Shown: one piece after another, positions 55,355-63,624 of the stretch
Position numbering within the stretch: the stretch's first letter is position 1
How the letters are laid out: each line of letters starts with the position of its first letter
Origin: Cylindrospermum sp. NIES-4074
Lineage (GTDB): Bacteria; Cyanobacteriota; Cyanobacteriia; Cyanobacteriales; Nostocaceae
Reading direction: 5' to 3'
NCBI GenBank assembly: GCA_003994795.1
Contig: AP018272.1
Span: forward strand, 156,014 to 220,013
DNA: 64,000 nt
The notes under the pieces: generated by a model
Databases searched by the model: none
What the model saw: the letters and a program-made list of their open reading frames with translations, nothing else
Told to the model about the DNA's origin: nothing
Position numbers and translations under genes: made by a program

Positions 55355-56965
55355 ATGAATAAAACAAATATATATACTAGTATCACCTTTGCGCCAGTTC
55401 AAGGCTTTATCGAGAAATCCCGCAAACTCCGCGACTTGTACGGTGCATCTTTGATTCTTTCCTACCTGAGTCAGCGGTTAGTAAAAGAGTTTCATAAACC
55501 ACCAGAACTAGAAGTAATTTCTCCAGCAAGTCATAATTTGCAGAAAGGGATGCCTAATCGGATTCTGATTAAAGGAGAAGTGAGTAAAGGTGATGCAGAG
55601 ATAATCTTACTTTCTGCCTGGAAGAATATTTTGCAAGTTTGTCGGACTTGGGTTGAGAGGAAATTACCCGATTATGAATACCACTGGGAACGGGAGTGGA
55701 CGCTTTGGGGTTCTCACACCTGGGAAGTATTTCAAGGAAGTGGCCACAGCATCAAAGCAGCGATGGATGATTTGGAGACTCGGAAACTGTCTCGTGCTTG
55801 GAGTGCGGTTAACTGGATTGGTGAGAGTTCTAGCTTGACGGGTACGGATGCGATCGCATTTCCCGGACTAGGTGCACAAACTCGTAATCCTAAAAATATG
55901 AACTATCACTCAGAAAATGATAGCATTAAAGGCTTTTATACACAACTTGCCAGAAAATTAGATAATTGTCCACCTGAGAAAGAACCAGAAGGTAAATATA
56001 TTGCCCCTAACGAAAAACTGAGCATTCCTGAATTAGTAAAACGTCTAATTACCTTACCAGAAATAGCAGATTTAATTAGCGAAACCAGACCAGATAATCA
56101 ACCATTAGAAAAACTCAAACGATTTCAAGAAATTGAACGCAAACCCCAACCAAATAAAAAAAAGCCTGGACAATGGACAGGTTGGTTTATGGGAGATGGT
56201 GACAAAGTTGGAGACCATTTAAAGAAAATAGCAGATGAAAATCATAGCGATAGAAAAATTGAAACATTTAGTGAAGCGATGCGAAAATGGGGAGAAGAAT
56301 TTGAACAAAATTTTCCTGAAGACTTAGGTAGAGTAGTTTATGCAGGTGGTGATGATTTTTTAGGCATAATTTACAGCAAAAATCCTGCCGAACCGATTCA
56401 ACCATTAACAGCATATCAATGGTTAAGGGCATTAAATGATAAATGGCAAGAACATCAACAACCTATTACTGTAAGTGTTGGTTTTGTCTGGGTTGCTGGT
56501 AGTGTACCCCAGCGAGACGTATTACAACATTGTCGAGAAGCTGAGAAGTTAGCCAAATCTTCAGGACGGAACCGAGTCACAATTCGAGTAGTTTTTAATA
56601 GTGGTCAATATGTGCAGTGGACTTGTCCCTGGGATTATTTGGATATTTTAACGAAGTATCGAGATAGAGAAAGAAAATCTAACTGGAGTCATGTCTATCA
56701 AGACTTAGCACATTTAGAATCTCGACGAACATTTAAGATTGAAAATGCCAGAGAAGCCTATATTGTCAAAAAATCAGCAATTGAGTTTTTTGAGCTTTAC
56801 TTCCCAGGAGAAGGACAGAAATTACTAGACGATAAAGATGACAAATTGGCAAAGCATCTGGCTGGTTTTAGTGACAATGATGATGCAATAGATAGAGCAA
56901 AAGCCATAATTGATTGGATGACAGATTTAATTCAAGTAGGTTGGCATTTATGTTCAAATACCTAA
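55355..56965 (+). CDS. cmr2: Cas10/Cmr2 of a type III-B variant, HD domain absent
   Basis: A 536-residue Cas10, the signalling subunit of type III CRISPR complexes. It begins at ATG 55355 directly with the first palm part (ITFAPVQGFIEKSRKLRDLYGAS), so the N-terminal HD nuclease domain is missing. WFMGDGDKVGDHLKKIAD and YAGGDDFLGII give the second palm with the intact GGDD (codons 56345-56356), so cyclic oligoadenylate synthesis is expected. LQHCREAEKLAKSSGRNRV and the end (helical D4 domain) follow. Canonical Cmr2 is near 900 residues. It overlaps the Cmr3 start by 16 bases. Confidence 0.9.
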   Translation: MNKTNIYTSITFAPVQGFIEKSRKLRDLYGASLILSYLSQRLVKEFHKPPELEVISPASHNLQKGMPNRILIKGEVSKGDAEIILLSAWKNILQVCRTWVERKLPDYEYHWEREWTLWGSHTWEVFQGSGHSIKAAMDDLETRKLSRAWSAVNWIGESSSLTGTDAIAFPGLGAQTRNPKNMNYHSENDSIKGFYTQLARKLDNCPPEKEPEGKYIAPNEKLSIPELVKRLITLPEIADLISETRPDNQPLEKLKRFQEIERKPQPNKKKPGQWTGWFMGDGDKVGDHLKKIADENHSDRKIETFSEAMRKWGEEFEQNFPEDLGRVVYAGGDDFLGIIYSKNPAEPIQPLTAYQWLRALNDKWQEHQQPITVSVGFVWVAGSVPQRDVLQHCREAEKLAKSSGRNRVTIRVVFNSGQYVQWTCPWDYLDILTKYRDRERKSNWSHVYQDLAHLESRRTFKIENAREAYIVKKSAIEFFELYFPGEGQKLLDDKDDKLAKHLAGFSDNDDAIDRAKAIIDWMTDLIQVGWHLCSNT

Positions 56966-57933
56966 TTAGTATTAACCCTTTAGGATTTATGTATGGAAGT
57001 GCTGGGGCATTTCTATCACCAGAAAACTTAGTTGGTCGTTCCGGTGCTAAATTTCCTCCTGAAGCTTCTACACTATCAGGTCTAATATTTAATATCAGCA
57101 AAACAACCGGACAATTTTCTCAAACAGAATTGAGAGATAATCTCTATGTCACAGGCCCATTTTGGGCAAAATCAAATACAAAACAAAACTTTTTTATTCC
57201 CATTCCTTGGCATAAAATTATAGCTAAAAAAGGATGCCGAGAATGGACAATAGAAAATGGTGAATGGTACTTAGACAAGAATCTAGAAAAACTAGAACCT
57301 GATTATCGCTGGCAAACTATTACATCTTGGAAAACATCAGCTAAAGGACTAAAAGACACTGATAAAATTGCTGATAATCCTTGGAAGTTCGTTCCTTTTC
57401 TGCATCCGAGAATTCAAAATACAGAACGTTGTGTAGAACAATCTGATGGATTATTTTTAGAGAACTCCGTCCAAATTCCCGATGATGTTTGTTTAGTTTA
57501 TTTATCAACCTATCCCATTGATAACGGTTGGTATCGGTTCGGTGGTGAAAATCACATTGTCGAAATCTCCTGTGACCAACTGAATCAGACAACATTAAAT
57601 ATTTTAAATCAACCCATTGGTCAAAGTTTCGCTTTAATCACACCGGGAGTTTGGGGTTCTAACCGTATCTCTTACCGTCAACCTCAACATGATAACTTTC
57701 CTGAAACTATGCAGATGTTAACTGATAAACCAGTTCCCTATCGTTATCGTTCCCAAGGGACATTAGGAAGAGGACGTTACGCTGTTCCTGCTGGGAGTGT
57801 TTACGTTCTCAAAGAACCCATAAATAAAACTTGGTGGGAATGGGACGAAGCATGGTTTCCCAAAGAAGGTTATAGCCTCAAAAAAGTTGGGTGTGGTTTG
57901 TGTTTACCAGTAGAAATTAAAGGAGTTGCATAA
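56950..57933 (+). CDS. cmr3: Cmr3, Cas5-like RAMP subunit
   Basis: A 327-residue RAMP protein that binds the 5' tag of the crRNA beside Cas10. MFKYLISINPLGFMYGSAG starts it; PPEASTLSGLIFNIS, DNLYVTGPFWAKSNTKQNFF and TPGVWGSNRISYRQP are typical of the type III-B Cmr3 family. Glycine-rich GTLGRGRYAVPAGSVYVLKE near the end is the C-terminal RAMP loop. The gene starts inside the last codons of Cmr2 and ends one base before the Cmr4 start. Confidence 0.85.
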   Translation: MFKYLISINPLGFMYGSAGAFLSPENLVGRSGAKFPPEASTLSGLIFNISKTTGQFSQTELRDNLYVTGPFWAKSNTKQNFFIPIPWHKIIAKKGCREWTIENGEWYLDKNLEKLEPDYRWQTITSWKTSAKGLKDTDKIADNPWKFVPFLHPRIQNTERCVEQSDGLFLENSVQIPDDVCLVYLSTYPIDNGWYRFGGENHIVEISCDQLNQTTLNILNQPIGQSFALITPGVWGSNRISYRQPQHDNFPETMQMLTDKPVPYRYRSQGTLGRGRYAVPAGSVYVLKEPINKTWWEWDEAWFPKEGYSLKKVGCGLCLPVEIKGVA

Positions 57934-57934
57934 A

Positions 57935-58786
57935 ATGTACAAAAAAGCTTATGGCATAATTGAGACTTTAGCACCACTTCATGTAGGTGCAACAGCCGGA
58001 GAAGAAAGCGGGAATTTAAATCTAATTTTCCGTGACCAATTTACCAAAACTGGCATCATTCCCGGTAGTTCTATTCGTGGTCGTCTGCGTTCAGAAATGC
58101 GTCTGCTGGACAATGGAGAAGCAGAAACAAATTATTGGTATGGTAATGAAGCAGGTGCAGAAGAATCAAATAACAATGAATCTATCATAAAATTTGAGTA
58201 TGCTTCTATTATTTGGATTCCTGTTTTTTGTCCTGGACAACCAATAGTTTGGGTAAGCTGTCCTCGTTTACTGCAACGTTACCAAAGAATTGCCGGTGAT
58301 ACTGTTCAAGTTCAATCTGATGGTAAAACTAAATTCCTCAAAGATATAGATATCCCTGACCCCTACACAGGGTCAACTAATGTCAGGGCTAAACAATTAC
58401 CAGGTGGGACAAAAACCATATTCTTTAACTTAGGTTTTTTAACTATCAAAAAAACCGTAGATTTATCCGCTTGGTTTCCCTCAAACAAACAACAATCCGC
58501 AGTTATAGTAGACGATAGTGATATCGGTATGATTCATGATATGGCTTTATACCGTCAAAGTCGTGTGCGTTTAAAACCAGACCAAAAAGTAGTGGATGGT
58601 GGTAGTTTCTTTAACACTGAAGCTTTACCAGAAGGAACAATTTTAGTATTTCCTATTGCTATTAGAGATGATAAATCTGGTAAAAAATGGCAACCTTTTA
58701 ATGGCAATCAAAGCACAGATATTTATCTTGGTGGTTTAGAATCTATCGGCTTAGGTCATTGTGAATTAACTTTAAATGGATTGTAA
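57935..58786 (+). CDS. cmr4: Cmr4, Cas7-like backbone subunit
   Basis: A 283-residue RAMP protein forming the crRNA-binding backbone, with AAAGGAG ten bases before ATG 57935. TLAPLHVGATAGEES, IIPGSSIRGRLRSEM and EALPEGTILVFPIAI are family marks; GGLESIGLGHCEL is the C-terminal glycine loop. In Cmr4 and Csm3 a conserved Asp in the loop before IPGSS cuts target RNA. Here the loop reads EESGNLNLIFRD without an Asp at the position where I expect it, so the slicer activity may be lost. The alignment by eye is uncertain. Confidence 0.88.
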   Translation: MYKKAYGIIETLAPLHVGATAGEESGNLNLIFRDQFTKTGIIPGSSIRGRLRSEMRLLDNGEAETNYWYGNEAGAEESNNNESIIKFEYASIIWIPVFCPGQPIVWVSCPRLLQRYQRIAGDTVQVQSDGKTKFLKDIDIPDPYTGSTNVRAKQLPGGTKTIFFNLGFLTIKKTVDLSAWFPSNKQQSAVIVDDSDIGMIHDMALYRQSRVRLKPDQKVVDGGSFFNTEALPEGTILVFPIAIRDDKSGKKWQPFNGNQSTDIYLGGLESIGLGHCELTLNGL

Positions 58787-58790
58787 ATAT

Positions 58791-59216
58791 ATGACTTGGA
58801 AATCTTACAACTTAGACCAAGAGGCACAAAAATTAGTCCTCAAACATCGTGACAAAAAAGGAGTAATTGGTCAATCTCACAAAATGCGAACTACTGTAGC
58901 TTATGGTTTAGAACGCTTTTGGGGTGAACAATTACGACTGTTAGGTAAAAACGACTCTAAAGAACGCGCTAAAGGTGAATATTGGCGTGATACTTGGAAA
59001 GCTTTTGTCGCCATTATGAATAATGCCGGAATTAAACTTCCTCAAGAAGATGTAAATGGGAGTAATACCCCAGAAATCCAAAAATATGCTGCTAAATTAT
59101 GGGAATTTCCCATTGAAGACCAAAGAATCTGTTTAGCAGTTCTCACACAGTTTTGTGACAGTTTAGTTTGGTGGACTCAGCGTTATAAGAAATCAGGAGA
59201 TAGTGATGCCGAATAG
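58791..59216 (+). CDS. cmr5: Cmr5, small subunit
   Basis: A 141-residue helical protein. SYNLDQEAQKLVLKHRDK, KMRTTVAYGLERFWGEQLRL and IQKYAAKLWEFPIEDQRICL agree with the small alpha-helical Cmr5 subunit that stacks along the backbone and binds target RNA. ATG 58791 follows the Cmr4 stop by four bases, and its end overlaps the next gene by 11 bases. Confidence 0.82.
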   Translation: MTWKSYNLDQEAQKLVLKHRDKKGVIGQSHKMRTTVAYGLERFWGEQLRLLGKNDSKERAKGEYWRDTWKAFVAIMNNAGIKLPQEDVNGSNTPEIQKYAAKLWEFPIEDQRICLAVLTQFCDSLVWWTQRYKKSGDSDAE

Positions 59217-60816
59217 CAATGAAGTTCCCTTAATGTTTCAAGCACCAGTCAAAGGACGGGGACAAATTCAATATATTCAAGAACCCGAAAAGTCAGAAAG
59301 ATGGGTTGATGAGTGGGTAGAAGCTGCTGCAAAAAAACCTCCTAAATTTGCTAGCAAGGTTAAAACCAAAGAATATAAAATTACTTGGCGTTTTGTTTCT
59401 AACAGTGGACAAGATGACGATATCATTCGACCAGTAATAGCTGCTAATGGGTTTCCCTATTATCCTGGTGCAAGTATGAAAGGTGCTTTTTTACGCAGTT
59501 GTAACCCTCAACAAGCACAAAGATACTGCGGTGGTCAAATTTCTAGTAATGAAACCCAACCAGGAATACTCCGCTTTCACGGTGCATATCCTCATGATGA
59601 TACTTGGTGTGAACAACCATTAATTGATGTGGTTCATCCTCAGCAAGATTGGCAAGTTAAAAATAGTGAATCCCATGCAGCTTTTTTGCAAATATCCCTC
59701 TATCAACCTACTTTAGTTTTTGGTATTTCTAGCAATATTCAACTAGATGAAAGTGAATGGGAAACTATCTGGAGTATTTGGGATAAAGCTATAGAACGAG
59801 GAATTGGTTCTAGAGTTAGTGCTGGTTATGGTCAACCTATTAACCACCCAGAAACTAAGCTGATTACTGTCAATTTAAAAGGACAAGGATTAGCATCACA
59901 ATTAATAGATAAAAGTGGTGAATTTCGCCCAAATATGTTTAAAGCTGCTTTGCGTGGTCATACATTGCGGCTATTTAGTGCTGTGACTGATGAGAATACA
60001 GCCGAGGAATTAACTAAAGAACTTTGGGGAGGGTTTGCAGGTGCTAATGGTGCAGTAGTTGGTCAGTTAGGAATTGCATTTAATCCTGTAGAGTTAGAAC
60101 TAGGTGAATTTAGATATAACAGGGTATCTATGCCTACTTATCAATTAGATAAAGGCGTTTTAAATATTCTTTGTATGAGTAATTGTACAGATGAATATAA
60201 AAAGGAATTGAAAATTTTAGCAATGCAGATTTTACGATTTTCCATGCTTATCGGTGGTTTTGGTAAATCAGGGCGCAGAGTTGACCATCGGATATTCTTC
60301 CCGCAATATTTAGACAATAATAATAAACCGATGATAGGCTGTCACTGGGAATTTACTAAGCAATCAAATAACTACTATTTTCCTGTTAATAATATTAAGC
60401 ATCTCACTAATATTATTGATAGTGTTCAGAAGGCTGTTAAAAATTGGCTGATATTTAAAGGGAAAACCCCAAGTAATCAAGTAAGTTCATGGCGTGAATC
60501 TTTTCATCCTCAAAAGGTGCAAGTTTGGGGACGTATTGCACAGGATGAAGATGATAGTTTAGCTGTGAGATGGTTTCATGGTAATTACAAAGGAAGTCAA
60601 TCAATTAAAGGTTCTAGACTAACGGGTAAAATGGGTAATATTGGCAGAGTTTACCATCGGATGTATCCACATTACAAAATCAGTGATGGGAAGATGATCT
60701 ATCAGAAAAAGTATATAGAGTTATTAACCATCTTTCCTGATACAAGGGATGAGAGAACGCAAGAATTTTTAACTTTTTTACCAACAACTGGGTTTACTAA
60801 AGTTTGGGGAGTATAA
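59206..60816 (+). CDS. Cmr6-Cmr1 fusion RAMP protein
   Basis: A 536-residue protein that joins two RAMP modules which are separate genes in standard III-B loci. The N-terminal 220 residues are Cmr6-like: FPYYPGASMKGAFLRSC, ILRFHGAYPHDD, IERGIGSRVSAGYGQP. The next part is Cmr1-like: EFRPNMFKAALRGHTLRLFS, WGGFAGANGAVVGQLGIAF and MLIGGFGKSGRRVDHRIFF. The fusion accounts for the absence of other cmr1 and cmr6 genes. A similar variant architecture is known from cyanobacterial subtype III-Bv. Both modules retain their glycine-rich loops. Confidence 0.8.
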   Translation: MPNSNEVPLMFQAPVKGRGQIQYIQEPEKSERWVDEWVEAAAKKPPKFASKVKTKEYKITWRFVSNSGQDDDIIRPVIAANGFPYYPGASMKGAFLRSCNPQQAQRYCGGQISSNETQPGILRFHGAYPHDDTWCEQPLIDVVHPQQDWQVKNSESHAAFLQISLYQPTLVFGISSNIQLDESEWETIWSIWDKAIERGIGSRVSAGYGQPINHPETKLITVNLKGQGLASQLIDKSGEFRPNMFKAALRGHTLRLFSAVTDENTAEELTKELWGGFAGANGAVVGQLGIAFNPVELELGEFRYNRVSMPTYQLDKGVLNILCMSNCTDEYKKELKILAMQILRFSMLIGGFGKSGRRVDHRIFFPQYLDNNNKPMIGCHWEFTKQSNNYYFPVNNIKHLTNIIDSVQKAVKNWLIFKGKTPSNQVSSWRESFHPQKVQVWGRIAQDEDDSLAVRWFHGNYKGSQSIKGSRLTGKMGNIGRVYHRMYPHYKISDGKMIYQKKYIELLTIFPDTRDERTQEFLTFLPTTGFTKVWGV

Positions 60817-60819
60817 ACT

Positions 60820-62430
60820 ATGAGTATTTGGATTGTGACTACTGGTAATAGTGATGTTATTCTCAAACATGATAAAAATTGGGGAAAGTTACATGATGAA
60901 GCAAGTGATTATTTGGAATGTTTAGATTTTGCATCTGCTTTCAGAATAGATCCTTATGATAAAGATGCTGGGTATACAGTACCAGCTAGGGTATTAGGTT
61001 TAGTTTATGCAAATCAATCAGAAGAATACTATAAAGATGATTTAAAGTTTCCTCTGCTTGATACATTTTGTGGATATTTAACAGATAGAAATATCAATAT
61101 TGAAAGAATAATTATTCTGCTGACAGACCAATCTCAAATATTTAGCAGTGAAGAACAAAGACTTCACCAAAAATCGCCATACTGGAAAGATACTTGTACA
61201 CTTAAACCCCTATTAGAGTGGTACTTTCAACCTGAAAAATTTACCTGTCAGCCAGAATTTGAATATTTAACTCCCCGTCAAAAGCATCCAGGTGTTGATA
61301 ATTGGGACGTTACTTTATCACTCGTAGAAGCAAAATTTCAAGAGTTAGATATTGATGTAAATAAGGAAGTTTATGTTAGTCATCAAGCCGGAACACCTGC
61401 AATATCTTCTGCTATCCAGTTTGTGACCTTAGGAAGGTTTAATCAAGTTCATTTTTTAGTAAGTAATGAATATTTTGATGAAAATGATTATCAAATAAAA
61501 TCTAAATCCGATAAAATTGAAAGTTCTCGTTATCAGCGAGGGATGCAAATTCAAAAAGCCAAGCAGTTACTAAATAAAGGATTACCTGCTGCTGCTAAAG
61601 AAATATTAACTGGGATGGTTGATGATCAGGTTATTAAAGAGATAAATGAAGCCGCCAATTTATTTAATCTCAATAATTCTTTATTTCAAGGTAGAAAATT
61701 TGACCTTCCCTCAGCAGTTGATAGGATAATTACTGCTTTAGATTTAATTGAGATTTTCTTTAAGCAAGAGAATTACATTCAGGGTGTTGCACTTTTGAAT
61801 GCTACCCAAGAGACATTCTTAAAAGTAGCTTTACTATCTCAAGTCAAAAAAATTGAAAGCTTGACTATAAAATTATCCGATTTGTTAAGTTGGAATGAAG
61901 ACGGATTAAAACTTAAATCTCAACAGGATTGGGAGAAAAATATAAGTCCATTTAAGCCAATAGATATATTGAAAAAATTAAATTTTCCTGCTCCAAAACC
62001 TGGTCAATCTGATTTTACTTACTGGGAAAGTTACACAACGAATAAAAACCAATATTACAGATTACAAAGAAATAGTAAGCAACTAGAATGGCTAATTGCA
62101 CTTAGACCTGATTTTATTTTCTGGAGTGTTTTAGATTGGTCATGTAAGTCTGATAGAGAAAAATCTGATGACTTACGTAATCAGTTATTACATAATTTAT
62201 TAGGAGTTAGTCAAGAGGATGCTATTAAATATTTAGTAGGATATGAAAAAAACTTAATTAATTTGGTTAAGCAAGACAAGAAAAATAAAAATCTCGTTTT
62301 GCCAACTTATCAAGATTATGTAAAAAAACATTTCATCAAGGCTTTAAAATTATTTGGACTCTGGAAAGAAGCTACAATTGATAATCAATTGGAGAACAGA
62401 TTAAATGATATAGCTAATTTACTCCTTTAA
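60820..62430 (+). CDS. CARF-HEPN ribonuclease, Csm6/Csx1-like
   Basis: A 536-residue protein, the probable effector of cyclic oligoadenylate signalling. MSIWIVTTGNSDVIL opens the CARF Rossmann-like domain, and VYVSHQAGTPAISSAIQF (about residues 186-203) is its ligand-binding loop, like TGGTP in Csm6. A helical linker follows. The HEPN domain has R453-x4-H458 in DDLRNQLLHNLLG, the catalytic Arg and His of HEPN RNases. It follows the Cmr6-Cmr1 gene by three bases. When Cas10 makes the second messenger it would cut cellular RNA. Confidence 0.85.
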   Translation: MSIWIVTTGNSDVILKHDKNWGKLHDEASDYLECLDFASAFRIDPYDKDAGYTVPARVLGLVYANQSEEYYKDDLKFPLLDTFCGYLTDRNINIERIIILLTDQSQIFSSEEQRLHQKSPYWKDTCTLKPLLEWYFQPEKFTCQPEFEYLTPRQKHPGVDNWDVTLSLVEAKFQELDIDVNKEVYVSHQAGTPAISSAIQFVTLGRFNQVHFLVSNEYFDENDYQIKSKSDKIESSRYQRGMQIQKAKQLLNKGLPAAAKEILTGMVDDQVIKEINEAANLFNLNNSLFQGRKFDLPSAVDRIITALDLIEIFFKQENYIQGVALLNATQETFLKVALLSQVKKIESLTIKLSDLLSWNEDGLKLKSQQDWEKNISPFKPIDILKKLNFPAPKPGQSDFTYWESYTTNKNQYYRLQRNSKQLEWLIALRPDFIFWSVLDWSCKSDREKSDDLRNQLLHNLLGVSQEDAIKYLVGYEKNLINLVKQDKKNKNLVLPTYQDYVKKHFIKALKLFGLWKEATIDNQLENRLNDIANLLL

Positions 62431-62585
62431 TTTGGTATGGTTCCATGTTTGCTTATCAGCGAAGCCTTGGGCTGCTTACTAATTAATCACAGTGCAGTAG
62501 CTTTTGTAATTATGTGCGATCGCCAAACTACGAACCCTGATAAAATAAGGGTTCAAAGACAGATGTTGTTATGAGTTTATGATTC

Positions 62586-62740
62586 ATCGACACATCTCGG
62601 CAAATCGCTGAAACCCTATATTTTTCGTGGAGATGCGTCGATTGCTTTCTGGGCGAGGATTTCAGCTATGTGTTTGGCTCTATTTTTCATAACGTATATA
62701 ATGTTTTTTAGAGATGCGTCGATTTGGCGGCTGAAACCCT
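62586..62740 (+). promoter_or_regulatory. Leader of CRISPR array 2 with repeated motifs
   Basis: GAGATGCGTCGATT occurs at 62630-62643 and 62711-62724; its inverse with one mismatch (ATCGACACATCTC) is at 62586-62598. GCTGAAACCCT is repeated at 62607-62617 and 62730-62740. There is no gene in 62431-62767. The motifs may be binding sites of a regulator or of the RNA-processing or adaptation machinery. Confidence 0.65.
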
Positions 62741-62767
62741 TATTGGGTCAGGGCTGCTAGGTGAACT

Positions 62768-63624
62768 CCCCTCCGATTGGGTTAAATCGGAATGATTGGA
62801 AACCTTGCCACGAAATCAGCCGATGCATCGGGCCCCATTCCACCCCCACCGATTGGGTTAAATCGGAATGATTGGAAACACGCTAATGTCAATCCCAAAG
62901 AAGCCTTTTAGTCCCTCATGCCCCACCGATTGGGTTAAATCGGAATGATTGGAAACGAGCAAGATCGCTGGCTCGTCGGCTGTTGGGCCGAACCCCACCG
63001 ATTGGGTTAAATCGGAATGATTGGAAACCTACAGTTTCGCCATACACAGCGAAGATTTCCAACAGAACCCCTCCGATTGGGTTAAATCGGAATGATTGGA
63101 AACTTCCGCAGGCTGTTGCTGCCTGCACTGAAAAGCAGTACAGTAACCCCTCCGATTGGGTTAAATCGGAATGATTGGAAACGTTAGTTGACCGGCGCAG
63201 TGTGTATGACAAGCGCGTACCCCTCCGATTGGGTTAAATCGGAATGATTGGAAACGCTTTCGGATCCACGCTAACGGACGCCGTGAGGTAGGCCCCTCCG
63301 ATTGGGTTAAATCGGAATGATTGGAAACCTGGATTCTCAATTGGTGACCTCATGCAGATTTTGACCCCACCGATTGGGTTAAATCGGAATGATTGGAAAC
63401 TTTTCGGACATGTTGACCATGTCAAACTGATTGTCTCTCCCCCACCGATTGGGTTAAATCGGAATGATTGGAAACGTTTCGATACGTCTTTAACGCTAGA
63501 GGAATTTCAGTCCCCACCGATTGGGTTAAATCGGAATGATTGGAAACTGTTTGACGATTTGCTCGGTGGTTCCCATGAACACGAGACACCCCACCGATTG
63601 GGTTAAATCGGAATGATTGGAAAC
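62768..63624 (+). CRISPR. CRISPR array 2: 12 repeats of 36 bp, 11 spacers
   Basis: Repeats start CCCC(T/A)CCGATTGGG and end GAATGATTGGAAAC. Starts are 62768, 62844, 62921, 62993, 63068, 63147, 63220, 63293, 63365, 63440, 63512 and 63589; spacers are 40, 41, 36, 39, 43, 37, 37, 36, 39, 36 and 41 bases. CCGATT and AATCGG with loop GGGTTA form a hairpin. Position 5 is T in repeats 1, 5, 6, 7 and 8 and A in the others. GGAAAC at the 3' end and the cmr operon at the left place the leader on the left. It begins 338 bases after the CARF-HEPN stop. Confidence 0.97.

Noticed and set aside
62916..63606. Open frames inside CRISPR array 2
   Set aside because: They are translations of repeats and spacers (FQSFRFNPIGG and PPIGLNRNDWK) without start signals.
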